Assembly (NCBI RefSeq): GCF_001679725.1
Contig: NZ_CP016282.1
Span: 2,914,001 to 2,978,000, forward strand
Reading direction: 5' to 3'
DNA length: 64,000 nucleotides
Source: Cryobacterium arcticum
Lineage (GTDB): Bacteria; Actinomycetota; Actinomycetes; Actinomycetales; Microbacteriaceae
Shown one piece after another: positions 1 to 8,790 of the stretch. The translations under genes were made by a program, and so were the position numbers. The stretch's first letter is position 1, and every line of letters starts with the position of its first letter. A model generated the notes under the pieces. That model saw only the letters and a program-made list of their open reading frames with translations, did not search any database and had not been told where the DNA came from.

Positions 1-876
1 CGCCGCGTGGGTGTAGTCGGGTTGCACCTTCTGCTCCCACACCATGCGGCCCACGTTGTCCCAGTCGGTAATGAGGGTGCCGGTGTAGCCCCACTCGCCG
101 CGCAGCACGTCGCTGAGCAGCCAGTCGTTCACCGTGATGGGCACGCCGTCCATGCTCTGGTAGCCGAGCATGAACGACCGGCAGCCCTCCCGGGCCACCC
201 GTTCGAATGGCGGCAGAAACCAGGAGCGCAGCTTGCGCCGGGAGATGTCGGCCTCGGTGGCGTCGCGGCCGCCCTGGGTCTCGGAGTAACCGGCGAAGTG
301 CTTGGCGGTGGCGAGGATCGCGGTGGGATCGGCCAGGCCGTCGCCCTGGTAGCCGCGCACCATGGCGCTGGCGAGTTCGCCGATGAGGAACGGGTCTTCA
401 CCGAAGGTCTCGTTCACCCTCCCCCAGCGCAGGTCGCGGGCGATGCAGAGCACCGGTGAGAAGGTCCAGTGAATGCCGGTGGCCGCCACCTCCACCGCGG
501 TGGCCCGGGCGACCCGCTCCACCAGCTCGGCGTCCCAGGAGGCGGCCATGCCGAGCTGCGTCGGGTAGATGGTGGCGCCCTCGTGGAACGAGTGCCCGTG
601 GATGGCGTCCTCGGCGATGAGCAGCGGAATGCGCCACCGGGTCTGGGCGGTGAGGTCGTTCGCCCGGCGGATGAGTTCGGGTGAGGTGTGCAGGACGGAG
701 CCGGCGTGCTTCTGCAGCACGTGGTCGTCGAGTTCCTCTCGCGCGTCAAGCTGCAGCATCTGGCCGATCTTCTCCTCGAGCGACAGCCGGCCGAGGAGGT
801 CGGCGACGCGCTCGGGAACCGGGCGGGACGCATCCTGGTACAGGAAGGTGGCGGTGGTGGTGGGGGAAATCCTCAT
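1..876 (-). CDS. GH3 beta-glucosidase, N-terminal part (runs off window)
   Basis: Glycoside hydrolase family 3 enzyme, expected to release glucose from the non-reducing end of beta-glucosides. The reading frame is open to base 1, giving the first 292 residues. Visible family features are an N-terminal VADLLGRLSLEEKIGQM helix, then IPLLIAEDAIHGH, and near the window edge GTLITDWDN, whose second Asp-containing TDW motif carries the expected catalytic nucleophile Asp271. There is no signal peptide, so it is probably cytoplasmic. The ATG at 876 overlaps the stop of the upstream permease gene by 4 bases (ATGA), so it is translationally coupled to the transporter operon. This suggests the transporter brings in the oligosaccharide that this enzyme cleaves. 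Confidence 0.9.
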   Translation of the reverse strand, partial: MRISPTTTATFLYQDASRPVPERVADLLGRLSLEEKIGQMLQLDAREELDDHVLQKHAGSVLHTSPELIRRANDLTAQTRWRIPLLIAEDAIHGHSFHEGATIYPTQLGMAASWDAELVERVARATAVEVAATGIHWTFSPVLCIARDLRWGRVNETFGEDPFLIGELASAMVRGYQGDGLADPTAILATAKHFAGYSETQGGRDATEADISRRKLRSWFLPPFERVAREGCRSFMLGYQSMDGVPITVNDWLLSDVLRGEWGYTGTLITDWDNVGRMVWEQKVQPDYTHAA

Positions 877-1937
877 GGTGTCTGTGGTGCCTTCTTCTGG
901 GGTGCAGTCTCAAGTGTGGGGGTGCGCACAGCGGTCATCGCGTCGTTGACGTCGAGACCCTTCTTCTTCATGGCGCGGGCGCGCTCGCCGGCCGAGCGCA
1001 GGCGGGGGTTGACGTACTCGTCGATGCCGAAGTTGATCAGCGACAGCGCCACCCCGAGGATGGCGATGCAGAGCCCGGCCGGGATGTACCACCACCAGAA
1101 GTCGGGGAAGGCACCGTTCTGCTGCGCCCAGAACAGGATCGTTCCCCAGTTGAGGTTGGTGATGGGGATCACCCCGATGAACGCGAGCGTGGTGAGGCCC
1201 AGCACGGCCGCGGTGACGGTGCCGACGAAGCTTGACGCGATGATCGCCATCAGGTTGGGCAGCATCTCCACCAGGATGATGCGGTGCAGCGGTTCGCCGT
1301 TGGCCCGGGCGGCCTGGATGAAGTCGCGGTTGCGCAGCGACATGGTCTGTGCGCGCAGCACCCGGGCTCCCCAGGCCCAGCCTGTGGCGGCCAGCACAGC
1401 GGCGATGAGGATCAGCGGCGGGTTCTCGAACTGGGAGGCGACGATGATGATCAGCGGCAGCCCGGGGATGACGAGGAACACGTTGGTGATCGCGGACAGC
1501 GATTCGCTGCGCCAGCCTCGGGTGTACCCGGCGACGACGCCCATCAGCACGGCGATGGCGGTGCCGATGATGCCGGCCAGGAAGCCGACGATGAGCACAC
1601 CGCGGGTGCCGTAGATGATCTGGCTGAGGATGTCTTCGCCCATGTGGGTGGTGCCGAGCAGGTGGGCGAGGGACGGCGCCTGTCGCAGCGCCGTGAAGTC
1701 CTTCTCCAGTGCGCCGTAGGGGGCGATCACGTCACCGAGCAGCGCGACGACGACGAAGACGCCGAGGATGATGATGCCGGTGAGCGACTTGGGGTTGCGG
1801 AACATCGCGAACGACATAAGCAGCTGCGACCAGAAGGTCTTCTTCTGCGGCACCTGGCGGGACACCGGGGCACGCATTGTGGAGGTCTCGGGGGCGCCGA
1901 GACTGGCCGGGCCGGTGGGGATTGTGGGGATGGTCAT
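873..1937 (-). CDS. ABC transporter permease, Opp/Dpp C-type
   Basis: Second membrane subunit (DppC/OppC type, about 354 residues) of a peptide/opine/nickel-family importer. The N-terminus MTIPTIPTG is soluble. After a first membrane segment (GIIILGVFVVVALLGDVIAPYG) come a periplasmic part with AHLLGTTHMGEDILSQIIYG and a five-helix permease domain. The cytoplasmic coupling loop is RANGEPLHRIILVEMLPN. The start at 1937 was chosen because it lies next to the stop of the upstream permease (1939) and the protein then begins like its family; a longer frame reaches 2075 inside that gene. Its stop overlaps the beta-glucosidase start. Confidence 0.92.
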   Translation of the reverse strand: MTIPTIPTGPASLGAPETSTMRAPVSRQVPQKKTFWSQLLMSFAMFRNPKSLTGIIILGVFVVVALLGDVIAPYGALEKDFTALRQAPSLAHLLGTTHMGEDILSQIIYGTRGVLIVGFLAGIIGTAIAVLMGVVAGYTRGWRSESLSAITNVFLVIPGLPLIIIVASQFENPPLILIAAVLAATGWAWGARVLRAQTMSLRNRDFIQAARANGEPLHRIILVEMLPNLMAIIASSFVGTVTAAVLGLTTLAFIGVIPITNLNWGTILFWAQQNGAFPDFWWWYIPAGLCIAILGVALSLINFGIDEYVNPRLRSAGERARAMKKKGLDVNDAMTAVRTPTLETAPQKKAPQTP

Positions 1938-1938
1938 C

Positions 1939-2934
1939 TCAGGCCTCCGTCTGGCGTGTGCGGGGATCGAGGATGGCGTAGGCGACGTCGGCGAGGATGT
2001 TCGCACACAGCACCGCCATCGTGATGATGAGGAAGACGCCCTGCATGAGCGGGTAGTCCTTGGCGTTGGTGGCATCCAGCAACAGCTTGCCGATGCCGGG
2101 ATAGGAGAAGACCATCTCCATCACGATGGTGCCGCCCACGATGAAACCGATCGACAGCGCGAAGCTGGACAGCTGCGGCAGCATGGCGTTGCGGGCGGCG
2201 TAGTTCCAGAGCACCCGCCGGTTGGGCATGCCCTTGGCCTGCGCCACGGTGATGTAGTCCTCGTCGAGCACGGTGAGCATCATGTTGCGCATGCCGAGGA
2301 TCCAGCCGCCGAGCGACGCGATCACGATCGTGATCGCGGGCAGCGCGCCGTGGGCGATCACCTGACCGATGAAGTCGGCGGTGAGCTCGGGTGAGGCGCC
2401 CTTGTCGTAGGCGTGCGAGGCGGGGAACCAGCCCAGGGTCGACGAAAAGACGGCGATGGCGATCAGCCCGAGCCAGAAGTACGGCACGGTGCTGAAGAAC
2501 GTGGAAATCGGCACGATCACGTCGGCTTTGCTGCCGCGGCGCCAGCCGATCAGGGCACCGGTGGCGGTGCCGAGCAGGAACGACACGATGGTGGCGATGC
2601 CGACCAGGCCGAGGGTCCACGGCAGGGCCGAGGAGATGACCTCCCCCACCGGGGCGAGGCCGTTGGAGAAGGAACGGCCGAGGTCTCCGCTGAACAGGAG
2701 ACCCCAGTAGCTCGTGTACTGGTCCCAGACCGAGGTGTTCTCGTCGAGGCCGAAGAGGATGCGCAGGGAGCGTTCGGCCTCGGGGGTGATCTGGCCGGCG
2801 TTGCGCTGCATGTAGGCGGTGACGGGGTCGCCGGCCATCATGCGGGGCAGGAAGAAGTTGATGGTGATCGCCGCGAACGCCGTGAACAGGTAGAACGCGG
2901 TGCGGCTGGCGATGAAACGTACCGGGATCTTCAT
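1939..2934 (-). CDS. ABC transporter permease, Opp/Dpp B-type
   Basis: First membrane subunit (DppB/OppB type, 331 residues). It starts with the usual amphipathic lead and first helix (FIASRTAFYLFTAFAAITINFFLPRMM, then GDPVTAYM), followed by five more hydrophobic segments. The coupling loop near residues 230-260 reads QAKGMPNRRVLWNYAARNAMLP. Its ATG overlaps the stop of the ATPase gene by 4 bases. It forms the transmembrane channel with the permease encoded just downstream. Confidence 0.93.
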   Translation of the reverse strand: MKIPVRFIASRTAFYLFTAFAAITINFFLPRMMAGDPVTAYMQRNAGQITPEAERSLRILFGLDENTSVWDQYTSYWGLLFSGDLGRSFSNGLAPVGEVISSALPWTLGLVGIATIVSFLLGTATGALIGWRRGSKADVIVPISTFFSTVPYFWLGLIAIAVFSSTLGWFPASHAYDKGASPELTADFIGQVIAHGALPAITIVIASLGGWILGMRNMMLTVLDEDYITVAQAKGMPNRRVLWNYAARNAMLPQLSSFALSIGFIVGGTIVMEMVFSYPGIGKLLLDATNAKDYPLMQGVFLIITMAVLCANILADVAYAILDPRTRQTEA

Positions 2935-3740
2935 GCGACACCTCCCTCGGGGCGGCCGGATGCGGCGAAGTGCTTTTCCGGGTCGGGCGAGGCCGCGCGG
3001 AGCTCCCGGGTGTATTCGTGCTGGGGGTTGAGGATGACGTCGTCAGCGGGGCCGTGTTCGACGACCCGGCCGTGGTGCAGCACCATGATCTGGTCGCTGA
3101 AGTGCCGGGCGGTGGCGAGGTCGTGGGTGATGTAGAGCACGCCCAGGCCCTCCTCGCGCTGTAGATCGGCGAGCAGGGTGAGCACCCCGAGACGGATGGA
3201 GACGTCGAGCATCGACACCGGCTCATCCGCGACGAGCAGCGCCGGCCGGGAGGCCAGCGCGCGGGCGATGGCGACGCGTTGGCGCTGCCCGCCGGAGAGC
3301 TCGTGCGGGCGCCGGTCGATGACCGCGCCCGGGTCCAGGCGCACCCGTTCGAGCAGTCGCCGCACCTCGGCCTCGATCTGGGCTTTGGGCACGACGTTGT
3401 CGAGCTGCAGGGGACGCTCGAGGTGGTAGCGGATGGAGTGGTAGGGGTTCAGCGACGCGAACGGGTCCTGGAAGATCATCCGCAGCGTCTGCCGGTAGCG
3501 GCGGAGGCCCTTGCCGTGGCGCGGGATGGGCTGGCCGTTCAGCAGCACCTGCCCGCTGGTGGGCGTCTCCAGCTGGGTGAGGATCTTGGCGATGGTGGAC
3601 TTGCCGCTGCCGGACTGGCCGACCAGGGCGATGGTCTCGCGGTCGTGCAGGGTGAAGCTCACGTCGTCGAGGGCGAGCATCGACGAGGCGCCGCGCACCC
3701 GGTAGCGCTTGGAGACGTTGACAAACTCGAGCGTGGTCAT
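2931..3740 (-). CDS. ABC transporter ATP-binding protein, Opp/Dpp F-type
   Basis: Nucleotide-binding subunit, 269 residues. Walker A is GQSGSGKST (41-49), the signature is LSGGQRQR, and Walker B is LLVADEP followed by VSMLD. The C-terminus has the short oligopeptide/dipeptide-type tail (NPQHEYTRELRAASP). It is slightly shorter than typical DppF (about 320 residues) but all catalytic motifs are present. Both ends overlap neighbouring genes by 4 bases, so it is tightly coupled in the operon. Confidence 0.92.
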   Translation of the reverse strand: MTTLEFVNVSKRYRVRGASSMLALDDVSFTLHDRETIALVGQSGSGKSTIAKILTQLETPTSGQVLLNGQPIPRHGKGLRRYRQTLRMIFQDPFASLNPYHSIRYHLERPLQLDNVVPKAQIEAEVRRLLERVRLDPGAVIDRRPHELSGGQRQRVAIARALASRPALLVADEPVSMLDVSIRLGVLTLLADLQREEGLGVLYITHDLATARHFSDQIMVLHHGRVVEHGPADDVILNPQHEYTRELRAASPDPEKHFAASGRPEGGVA

Positions 3741-4561
3741 CGGACCAGCACTCCCCTCTCGCCGGTGAGGCGGGGAAACGACGCCAGCAGCGTCTTGGTG
3801 TATTCGTGTTGCGGGTGTTCCCAGAGGTCTCGTGCGGGGGCGAGTTCGATGATCTCGCCCTCACGCATCACCGCGATGCGGTCGCTGATCTCCAGCAGCA
3901 GCGGCAGGTCGTGGGTGATGAAGATCACCGAGAAGCCGAATTCGTGGCGCAGCTGGGAGATCTGGCGCAGGATCTCGCGCTGCACCAACACGTCCAGGGC
4001 GGTGGTCGGTTCGTCCATGACCATCAGCTGCGGGCGGAGTGCCAGCGCCATGGCGATCATCACGCGTTGGCGCATGCCGCCGGAGAGCTCGTGCGGGTAC
4101 GAGCGGATGCGCTCGCGGCCCACGGCCACCAGCTCCAGGAGTTCCTCGCACGCGGCCCGGCGCTCCCGCCGGCTCAGGTCGGGGCGGTGCACCCGGAAGA
4201 CGTCGTCGAGTTGGGCGCCGATGGTGGTGACGGGGTTGAGCGCGTTCATCGCGCCCTGGAAGACCATCGAGATCTTGTCCCAACGGAACCGGCGCATCTC
4301 CTCGAGGTCGAGGGCGTTGACATCGATGTCGACCCCGGACGAGTCGTGGAAGGTGACGCTGCCACCCGTGATGACAGCGGGCGCGCGCAGCAGGCGCTGC
4401 AGGCCGTAGGCGAGGGTGGTCTTGCCGCATCCGCTTTCGCCGGCGAGCCCGAGGATCTCACCGCGTTGCAGTTCGAGGGTGATGTTCTTGACCGCTTTGA
4501 CGGGCGGGTCGACGTCGTACTCGATCGAGAAATCGCGCACGGAGAGCAGGGGGTCTGACAT
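3737..4561 (-). CDS. ABC transporter ATP-binding protein, Opp/Dpp D-type
   Basis: Partner nucleotide-binding subunit, 274 residues from the ATG at 4561. Walker A is GESGCGKTT (41-49), the signature is LSGGMRQR, Walker B is LMVMDEPTTALD, and the H-loop is ITHD. The upstream alternative start at 4615 would add a basic, proline-rich stretch that does not resemble the family, so 4561 is preferred although its ribosome site is weak. It lies 75 bases after the substrate-binding protein gene in the same operon. Confidence 0.92.
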   Translation of the reverse strand: MSDPLLSVRDFSIEYDVDPPVKAVKNITLELQRGEILGLAGESGCGKTTLAYGLQRLLRAPAVITGGSVTFHDSSGVDIDVNALDLEEMRRFRWDKISMVFQGAMNALNPVTTIGAQLDDVFRVHRPDLSRRERRAACEELLELVAVGRERIRSYPHELSGGMRQRVMIAMALALRPQLMVMDEPTTALDVLVQREILRQISQLRHEFGFSVIFITHDLPLLLEISDRIAVMREGEIIELAPARDLWEHPQHEYTKTLLASFPRLTGERGVLVR

Positions 4562-4636
4562 TGGGGGTCGTCGCTTTCGTGAAGGTCGGCGATTCAGGGG
4601 CGGATGCGCGTGCATCCGCCCCGTCGTCGATTCGAG

Positions 4637-6292
4637 CTACTTGGCCGGTGTCAGTTTGGTGAGGATCAGCGGCACGGTGACCTGCACGGGGTCGGCGGTG
4701 GCGTACTGGTCGTCTTCGCTGGGCCAGCCCACGTAGTTGCGGGTGTTGTACTCGCCCAGCACCGGGTGGGTGCCGACCGGGATCACCGGCACGTCATCGA
4801 CGAAGATGGTCTGGATCTCGTCGAGCGCCGCGGTGCGCTCCTCATCGGTGGCCGCGGTGGCGTAGGTGTTCAGCAGTTCGGTGGCCCGGGGGTTCTCGTA
4901 GCGGCCGAAGTTGTAGTCCACCTCGTCGCCGGCCAGCAGCCAACGGCCGTCCATGGTGTCGGAGTAGAGGTCGTACGGCGTGGTTCCGCTGTCGGTCCAG
5001 TGCATGATGGCGTCGAAGTTGCCGGAGCGCTTATTGGCCCACCAGGTGTCGGCGTCGGGGGTGTTCACCTTGGCGTCGGCGCCGAGGGTCTTGGTCACCT
5101 GGTCGGCGATGAGACTGATGCCGGTGACGTAGTCGTTCCAGCCCTGCGGAACCTCGAGGGTGAACGAGACGGGTTCGCCATCGGGGTCGATCAGGGCGTC
5201 TTTGGCCCAGGTGTAACCCGCCTCTTCGAGGATCGCGCGAGCACCCTCGACGTCCATCGAGAACTCTTCGCCCTCGTACTGGGGAGCGATGTACTTGTCA
5301 CCGACGGGGGTGGGCATGCCGGTCACCGACGACAGTTCGGGGCCGGCCTTCTCGCGGGCGATCTCGGTGTGCGCCGCACGGTCGATGACGATGTTGACGG
5401 CCTGGCGGAAGGCGACGTTGTTGAACGGCTTCTGCTGGTGGTTGAGGAAGAGCACGTCGGGGGCCAGCACGTTGGCGGCCCAGAACACGTTGTGCTCGGG
5501 GTCCTTGTTGACGAAGGCGCTCTCCACGTTGGGGATGAAGGCCTGCGCCCAGTCGGCGTCGCCGTTGGCGAGGGCCGTGGTGAGCGCCGTGTTGTCGTTG
5601 TAGGAGACGTAGTACAGGGTGGGCACGGCGAGGTCGCCGCCCCAGTAGTCGTCGCGGGCCGTCATGGTGACGGACTGGCTACTGAAGCTCTCCAGCGTGT
5701 ACGGGCCGGTGCCCACGGGGTTGGGGTTGGTCTCGGTGGTGGGGTCGGCGATGTCGGCCCAGATGTGCTCGGGCACCATCGGGATGTGCAGCACCTGGGC
5801 CTGCTTGACGAACTTCGACTCGGCGAAGGTGAGCACGACGTTCTCGCCGTCCTTCACAATGTCGGTCAGCTGCAGGTTGCCCGTGTCGAAGGCGGGCGTG
5901 TTGCGGATCATGTTGAAGGAGAACACGACGTCGTCGGCGGTGAAGTCCTCCCCGTCGTTCCAGGTGACGCCGGTGCGCGGGGTGACCGTGAGCTGCGTGA
6001 AGTCCGCGTTCCATTCGACCTTCTCGGCCAGCCAGGGAGTGGTCTCGTTCTCTCCGACGGCGTTCACCATGGCGAGGGGCTCGAAGACCACGTTCTTGTA
6101 GCCGAGCTTGTTCGCCGAGGAATCACCGATCCACGGGTTGTTCGACTCCGTGGCGATGGCGCCGTCGGGCTTCGCGATGGTCAGTGCCGCTCCGGACTCG
6201 GGCTTTGATGCGGTGCCCGTGTCTGCGCTGCAGCCGGTGAGGGCCAGAGCCGCCACCATCCCGATCCCGATGAATGTGGATTTAAGCCTCAT
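4637..6292 (-). CDS. Extracellular solute-binding protein, family 5 (lipoprotein)
   Basis: Substrate-binding lipoprotein of the Opp/Dpp-type importer, 551 residues. The signal peptide ends in the lipobox ALTGC, making Cys21 the lipid anchor. Family-5 features include the W-L-A-EKVEWNADFTQLT region, TFNMI-like VFSFNMIRNTPAF, and GTGPYTLESF. Translation starts at 6292 behind AAAGGAGAAGC. First gene of a six-gene operon ending in a GH3 glucosidase. Family-5 proteins mostly bind peptides, but several bind cello- or xylo-oligosaccharides; the glucosidase makes a sugar ligand likely here (inference). Transcription probably starts in the TetR-operator region just upstream. Confidence 0.92.
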   Translation of the reverse strand: MRLKSTFIGIGMVAALALTGCSADTGTASKPESGAALTIAKPDGAIATESNNPWIGDSSANKLGYKNVVFEPLAMVNAVGENETTPWLAEKVEWNADFTQLTVTPRTGVTWNDGEDFTADDVVFSFNMIRNTPAFDTGNLQLTDIVKDGENVVLTFAESKFVKQAQVLHIPMVPEHIWADIADPTTETNPNPVGTGPYTLESFSSQSVTMTARDDYWGGDLAVPTLYYVSYNDNTALTTALANGDADWAQAFIPNVESAFVNKDPEHNVFWAANVLAPDVLFLNHQQKPFNNVAFRQAVNIVIDRAAHTEIAREKAGPELSSVTGMPTPVGDKYIAPQYEGEEFSMDVEGARAILEEAGYTWAKDALIDPDGEPVSFTLEVPQGWNDYVTGISLIADQVTKTLGADAKVNTPDADTWWANKRSGNFDAIMHWTDSGTTPYDLYSDTMDGRWLLAGDEVDYNFGRYENPRATELLNTYATAATDEERTAALDEIQTIFVDDVPVIPVGTHPVLGEYNTRNYVGWPSEDDQYATADPVQVTVPLILTKLTPAK

Positions 6293-6335
6293 TGCTTCTC
6301 CTTTGGTGATGCACCGCCATGGTGCCCATTCCGAG

Positions 6336-6362
6336 TTAACTTACTTGCTGGTAAGTAAGTAA
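6336..6362. promoter_or_regulatory. Probable TetR operator between divergent genes
   Basis: Imperfect palindrome with arms TTAACTTACTT (6336-6346) and AAGTAAGTAAT (6353-6363), separated by GCTGGT; 9 of 11 arm positions pair. It lies between the divergently transcribed binding-protein gene (start 6292) and the TetR gene (start 6444). That is where an autoregulating TetR repressor of the transporter operon would bind. The assignment is inferred from position and symmetry. Confidence 0.65.
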
Positions 6363-6443
6363 TTAGGACAGACGTTACCAACAAGTCAGTAACATGACAA
6401 GTGTGTGGTTTCGCACAACAAATTCATCGTCGAAGGGAGTGCC

Positions 6444-7094
6444 GTGAGCAACGAAAACACGGGCCATACCCCCCGCCCCAGGCCTGCCACCCAGCGCAAA
6501 CGCACCGAGATTCTCGACGCCGCGATCGACATCTTCGGCAATCGCGGCTACGCGAACGGAACTCTCGCCGACATCGCCGAACAGGTGGACATCACCCACG
6601 CCGGGGTGCTGCACCACTTCGGGTCGAAGCAGAATCTGCTCCTCGAGATGCTCGCCTACCGCGACCAGACCGACGTCGCCGACCTGGACGAACAGCACAT
6701 CCCGGATGGGCCGGAGCTCTTCCTGCATCTGGTGCGCACCGCTGTCGTGAACTCGCGCCGGGCCGGCATCGTGCAGGTGTACACGGTGCTCTCCGCGGAG
6801 TCCGTCACCGATGATCACCCGGCACGCTCGTTTTTCGAGCGCCGGTACTCGACGCTGCGAGGCGAGGTCGCGGAGGCGTTCCGCGTGTTGTGCGCACAGG
6901 AGGGCGTCGCGGAGCCGTCGACGATCGACGCCGCCTCGGCGAGCATCCTCGCGGTGATGGACGGACTGCAGCTGCAATGGCTGCTTCATCCGCAGGAGAT
7001 CGAGCTGGCCGAGGCCAGCGAGTTCGCCATCCGGGCCATCGTCAACGCCGTGCTGCATCCGGGCCCGGACCTCGCCGACTACTCCCGCGGGTGA
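6444..7094 (+). CDS. TetR/AcrR-family transcriptional regulator
   Basis: DNA-binding repressor of 216 residues. The N-terminal helix-turn-helix spans roughly residues 20-68 (KRTEILDAAIDIFGNRGYANGTLADIAEQVDITHAG, then HHFGSKQNLL), with a helical ligand domain behind it. The GTG at 6444 is preferred over an in-frame ATG at 6405 because GAAGGGAG sits 6 bases before it. It is divergent from the oligosaccharide/peptide transporter operon, with a palindromic operator between, so it probably represses that operon and itself until a substrate-derived ligand binds. Confidence 0.9.
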   Translation: MSNENTGHTPRPRPATQRKRTEILDAAIDIFGNRGYANGTLADIAEQVDITHAGVLHHFGSKQNLLLEMLAYRDQTDVADLDEQHIPDGPELFLHLVRTAVVNSRRAGIVQVYTVLSAESVTDDHPARSFFERRYSTLRGEVAEAFRVLCAQEGVAEPSTIDAASASILAVMDGLQLQWLLHPQEIELAEASEFAIRAIVNAVLHPGPDLADYSRG

Positions 7095-7115
7095 CGCCGA
7101 GCCGGTCATGTTCGC

Positions 7116-7251
7116 TGGTTGAGCTTGTCGAAACCCGGTGTGCAGCACCTCACGGGGTCTCGACAGGCTCGACCAGCGGGTCAGGCTCGACCAGCGGGTC
7201 AGGCTCGACCAGCGGGTCAGGCTCGACCAGCGGGTCAGGCTCGACCAGCCG
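7116..7251. repeat. Dispersed 19-bp element with 18-bp tandem repeats
   Basis: The intergenic stretch 7095-7543 holds no convincing gene. It contains one inverted copy (GGTTGAGCTTGTCGAAACC, near 7118) and one direct copy of the dispersed element GGTCTCGACAAGCTCGACC. Four tandem copies of an 18-base unit (CAGGCTCGACCAGCGGGT) derived from it follow, ending near 7251. Short reading frames across this block are translations of the repeat. Confidence 0.85.
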
Positions 7252-7543
7252 ATGACCGCGCGCGGCCGGGAGTACCGTTGAACCGGGTCGAGCACCACGA
7301 TCATCGGACGCTGGGTCGGCAGGCCCCGGCCGGCGTTGTCGGGCACATCGGCGAGCAGCTTGACCGCGGCGGTGCCGCGAGCTCTTTGTGGTGGTGGGCA
7401 CGCGCAGCTGAGATTTGCGGGCGCGAGCTGCGCGCGATCCTGCGCGGCCATGAGGACTCGTTTCAGGTATGACCTTCAGGGGTGAATGCCCTCTGGCCGA
7501 TAGAGTGAGCGATTCGTAACAAGTGTGGTTGAGGGGATGACTC

Positions 7544-8290
7544 ATGTTCGGATTTGGGCGGAAGAAGAACACGTCACCGGAGGGTGGCGCCGAGTCACCG
7601 GGCGGTGATGACACGAGTTCGGAGCTGGCAGCTGTTATCGCGGCCAGGGATGCTGCGTGGTCGTCTGTCGGGACGGTCGATCCCTATGTCGTCGCCCACT
7701 TGATCAACCCTGCGTTTATGGGAGGTCCGCAGTGGCCGGGTCTTCGACAGGCCTTCAGAAAAGTCACCCGCGCAGACGGTTTGGCGATCGTGGCCTCCGA
7801 TGGACTCGCCGACCCCGATCTCGATGACCCTGCGGCCGGCCCCGGACTGGGCGCGGAGGTGTACTTCTGCTCGACCCTGTTCGCGGACACCCCGGTGAGC
7901 GATCTGGGTAGCCTGTGGCCGTTCGAGACCGTGTATGAGGTAGCGCAGAACATCGCATCCATGCGTGTCGAACTCGGCCCACAGTTGGAGCGCTACGGGG
8001 CCCTGTCGCTGAGCCTGCCCGGAAGCTCGGCACCCGCGGACTGGCTCGATGAGGACGGAACCCTCGGGGTGCTCCTCGGCCTTCCCGTGGACGACGTTCC
8101 GGTGAGCGTCGACATCCCGAATGGCACGGTACACCTTGTGGGAATTTCGCCCCTTCGGCCGGCCGAACTCTCCTACATCCTCGCGGAAGGGGCCGAGGCT
8201 CGCCGCGACGTGGCCCAGCGCCTGACTCGTCTGCCCACATCGGTGCGCGCGTCACCCGACCGGCCCAGCGTGGTGCCCGATCTGACGTGA
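7544..8290 (+). CDS. Suppressor-of-fused-like domain protein
   Basis: Soluble protein of 248 residues, probably a bacterial SUFU-type domain. Supporting sequence includes the W-P pattern GGPQWPGLRQAFRKV, GLGAEVYFCSTLF, and the C-terminal VHLVGISPLRPAELSYI, which resembles the terminal strand-helix of that fold. The first 30 residues are low-complexity and charged. Translation starts behind GAGGGG. In bacteria SUFU domains often occur as immunity or polymorphic-toxin accessory proteins, but no toxin gene is adjacent, so its role is unknown. The family call is moderate. Confidence 0.55.
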   Translation: MFGFGRKKNTSPEGGAESPGGDDTSSELAAVIAARDAAWSSVGTVDPYVVAHLINPAFMGGPQWPGLRQAFRKVTRADGLAIVASDGLADPDLDDPAAGPGLGAEVYFCSTLFADTPVSDLGSLWPFETVYEVAQNIASMRVELGPQLERYGALSLSLPGSSAPADWLDEDGTLGVLLGLPVDDVPVSVDIPNGTVHLVGISPLRPAELSYILAEGAEARRDVAQRLTRLPTSVRASPDRPSVVPDLT

Positions 8291-8327
8291 GCTGGACGGG
8301 CGTCGGTACCGGCGTTGTGGCGGTCGT

Positions 8328-8471
8328 TCTAGAGTCGCCGACACCTACGGCGCGATGACACGCTGGCTGTTGCTGCTCAACCGGCCGTTGACGGTGTTGG
8401 CTCCACCCGAACTGCGTGCGGCGTTTGCCGAGGTCGCCGCCGCGGCCGGCCGGGTCGCTGACGGCGCGTGA
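8328..8471 (+). pseudogene. Relic of a WYL-domain regulator C-terminus
   Basis: A short frame reading SRVADTYGAMTRWLLLL, then PLTVLAPPELRAAFAEV, ends at the TGA of 8471. It matches the very C-terminal part of YafY/WYL-type regulators (tryptophan-Leu-Leu helix followed by the V-x-V-L-x-P-P-E-L-R motif). No helix-turn-helix or WYL core precedes it. It is best read as the surviving tail of a deleted regulator gene. It is 37 bases after the SUFU-like gene. Confidence 0.5.
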
Positions 8472-8557
8472 CCCACCCATGGGCATGCACACGCGCTTCC
8501 ATCGCGACGTGACGGAGGGGACGCTGCAAGGGTTGGCCGCTCGTGGAGGCGGAGAGT

Positions 8558-8623
8558 TCGCTGCACCTCGTGCGGCTGGATGCGCCCGCTATAGGTGGCG
8601 CATCCAGCCACACGAGGCGCACT
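8558..8623. repeat. Long palindromic hairpin, family P1 (copy 1)
   Basis: Hairpin-forming element starting TTCGCTGCACCTCG and ending CACGAGGCGCACTGA, with a core GGATGCGCC, loop CGCTATAGG and closing GGCGCATCC. It is one of five related elements in the window, all intergenic. The surrounding stretch 8472-8790 has no other recognisable feature. Confidence 0.8.
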
Positions 8624-8790
8624 GAGTGGTGCGATGCCCTACTCGGGGCCTCGGGGCGACCTCGTTCAGCCGTTCAGCCTCTCCACTCGAACCAGCCACA
8701 TCCATGAATGATGAATTTCGCAACGGCACACGAGTAGCCTTGAGGCGTGGCTGAACTGTTCGGCTGCGTGCTCGGGGGGAGGACGTTGCA

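Noticed and set aside
4604..6208. Long open frame on the plus strand opposite the binding protein
   Set aside because: It is a high-GC antisense shadow of the well-supported family-5 binding protein and has no family features.
7119..7472. Open frame over the tandem repeats
   Set aside because: The predicted protein is a direct translation of the repeat unit with no ribosome site.
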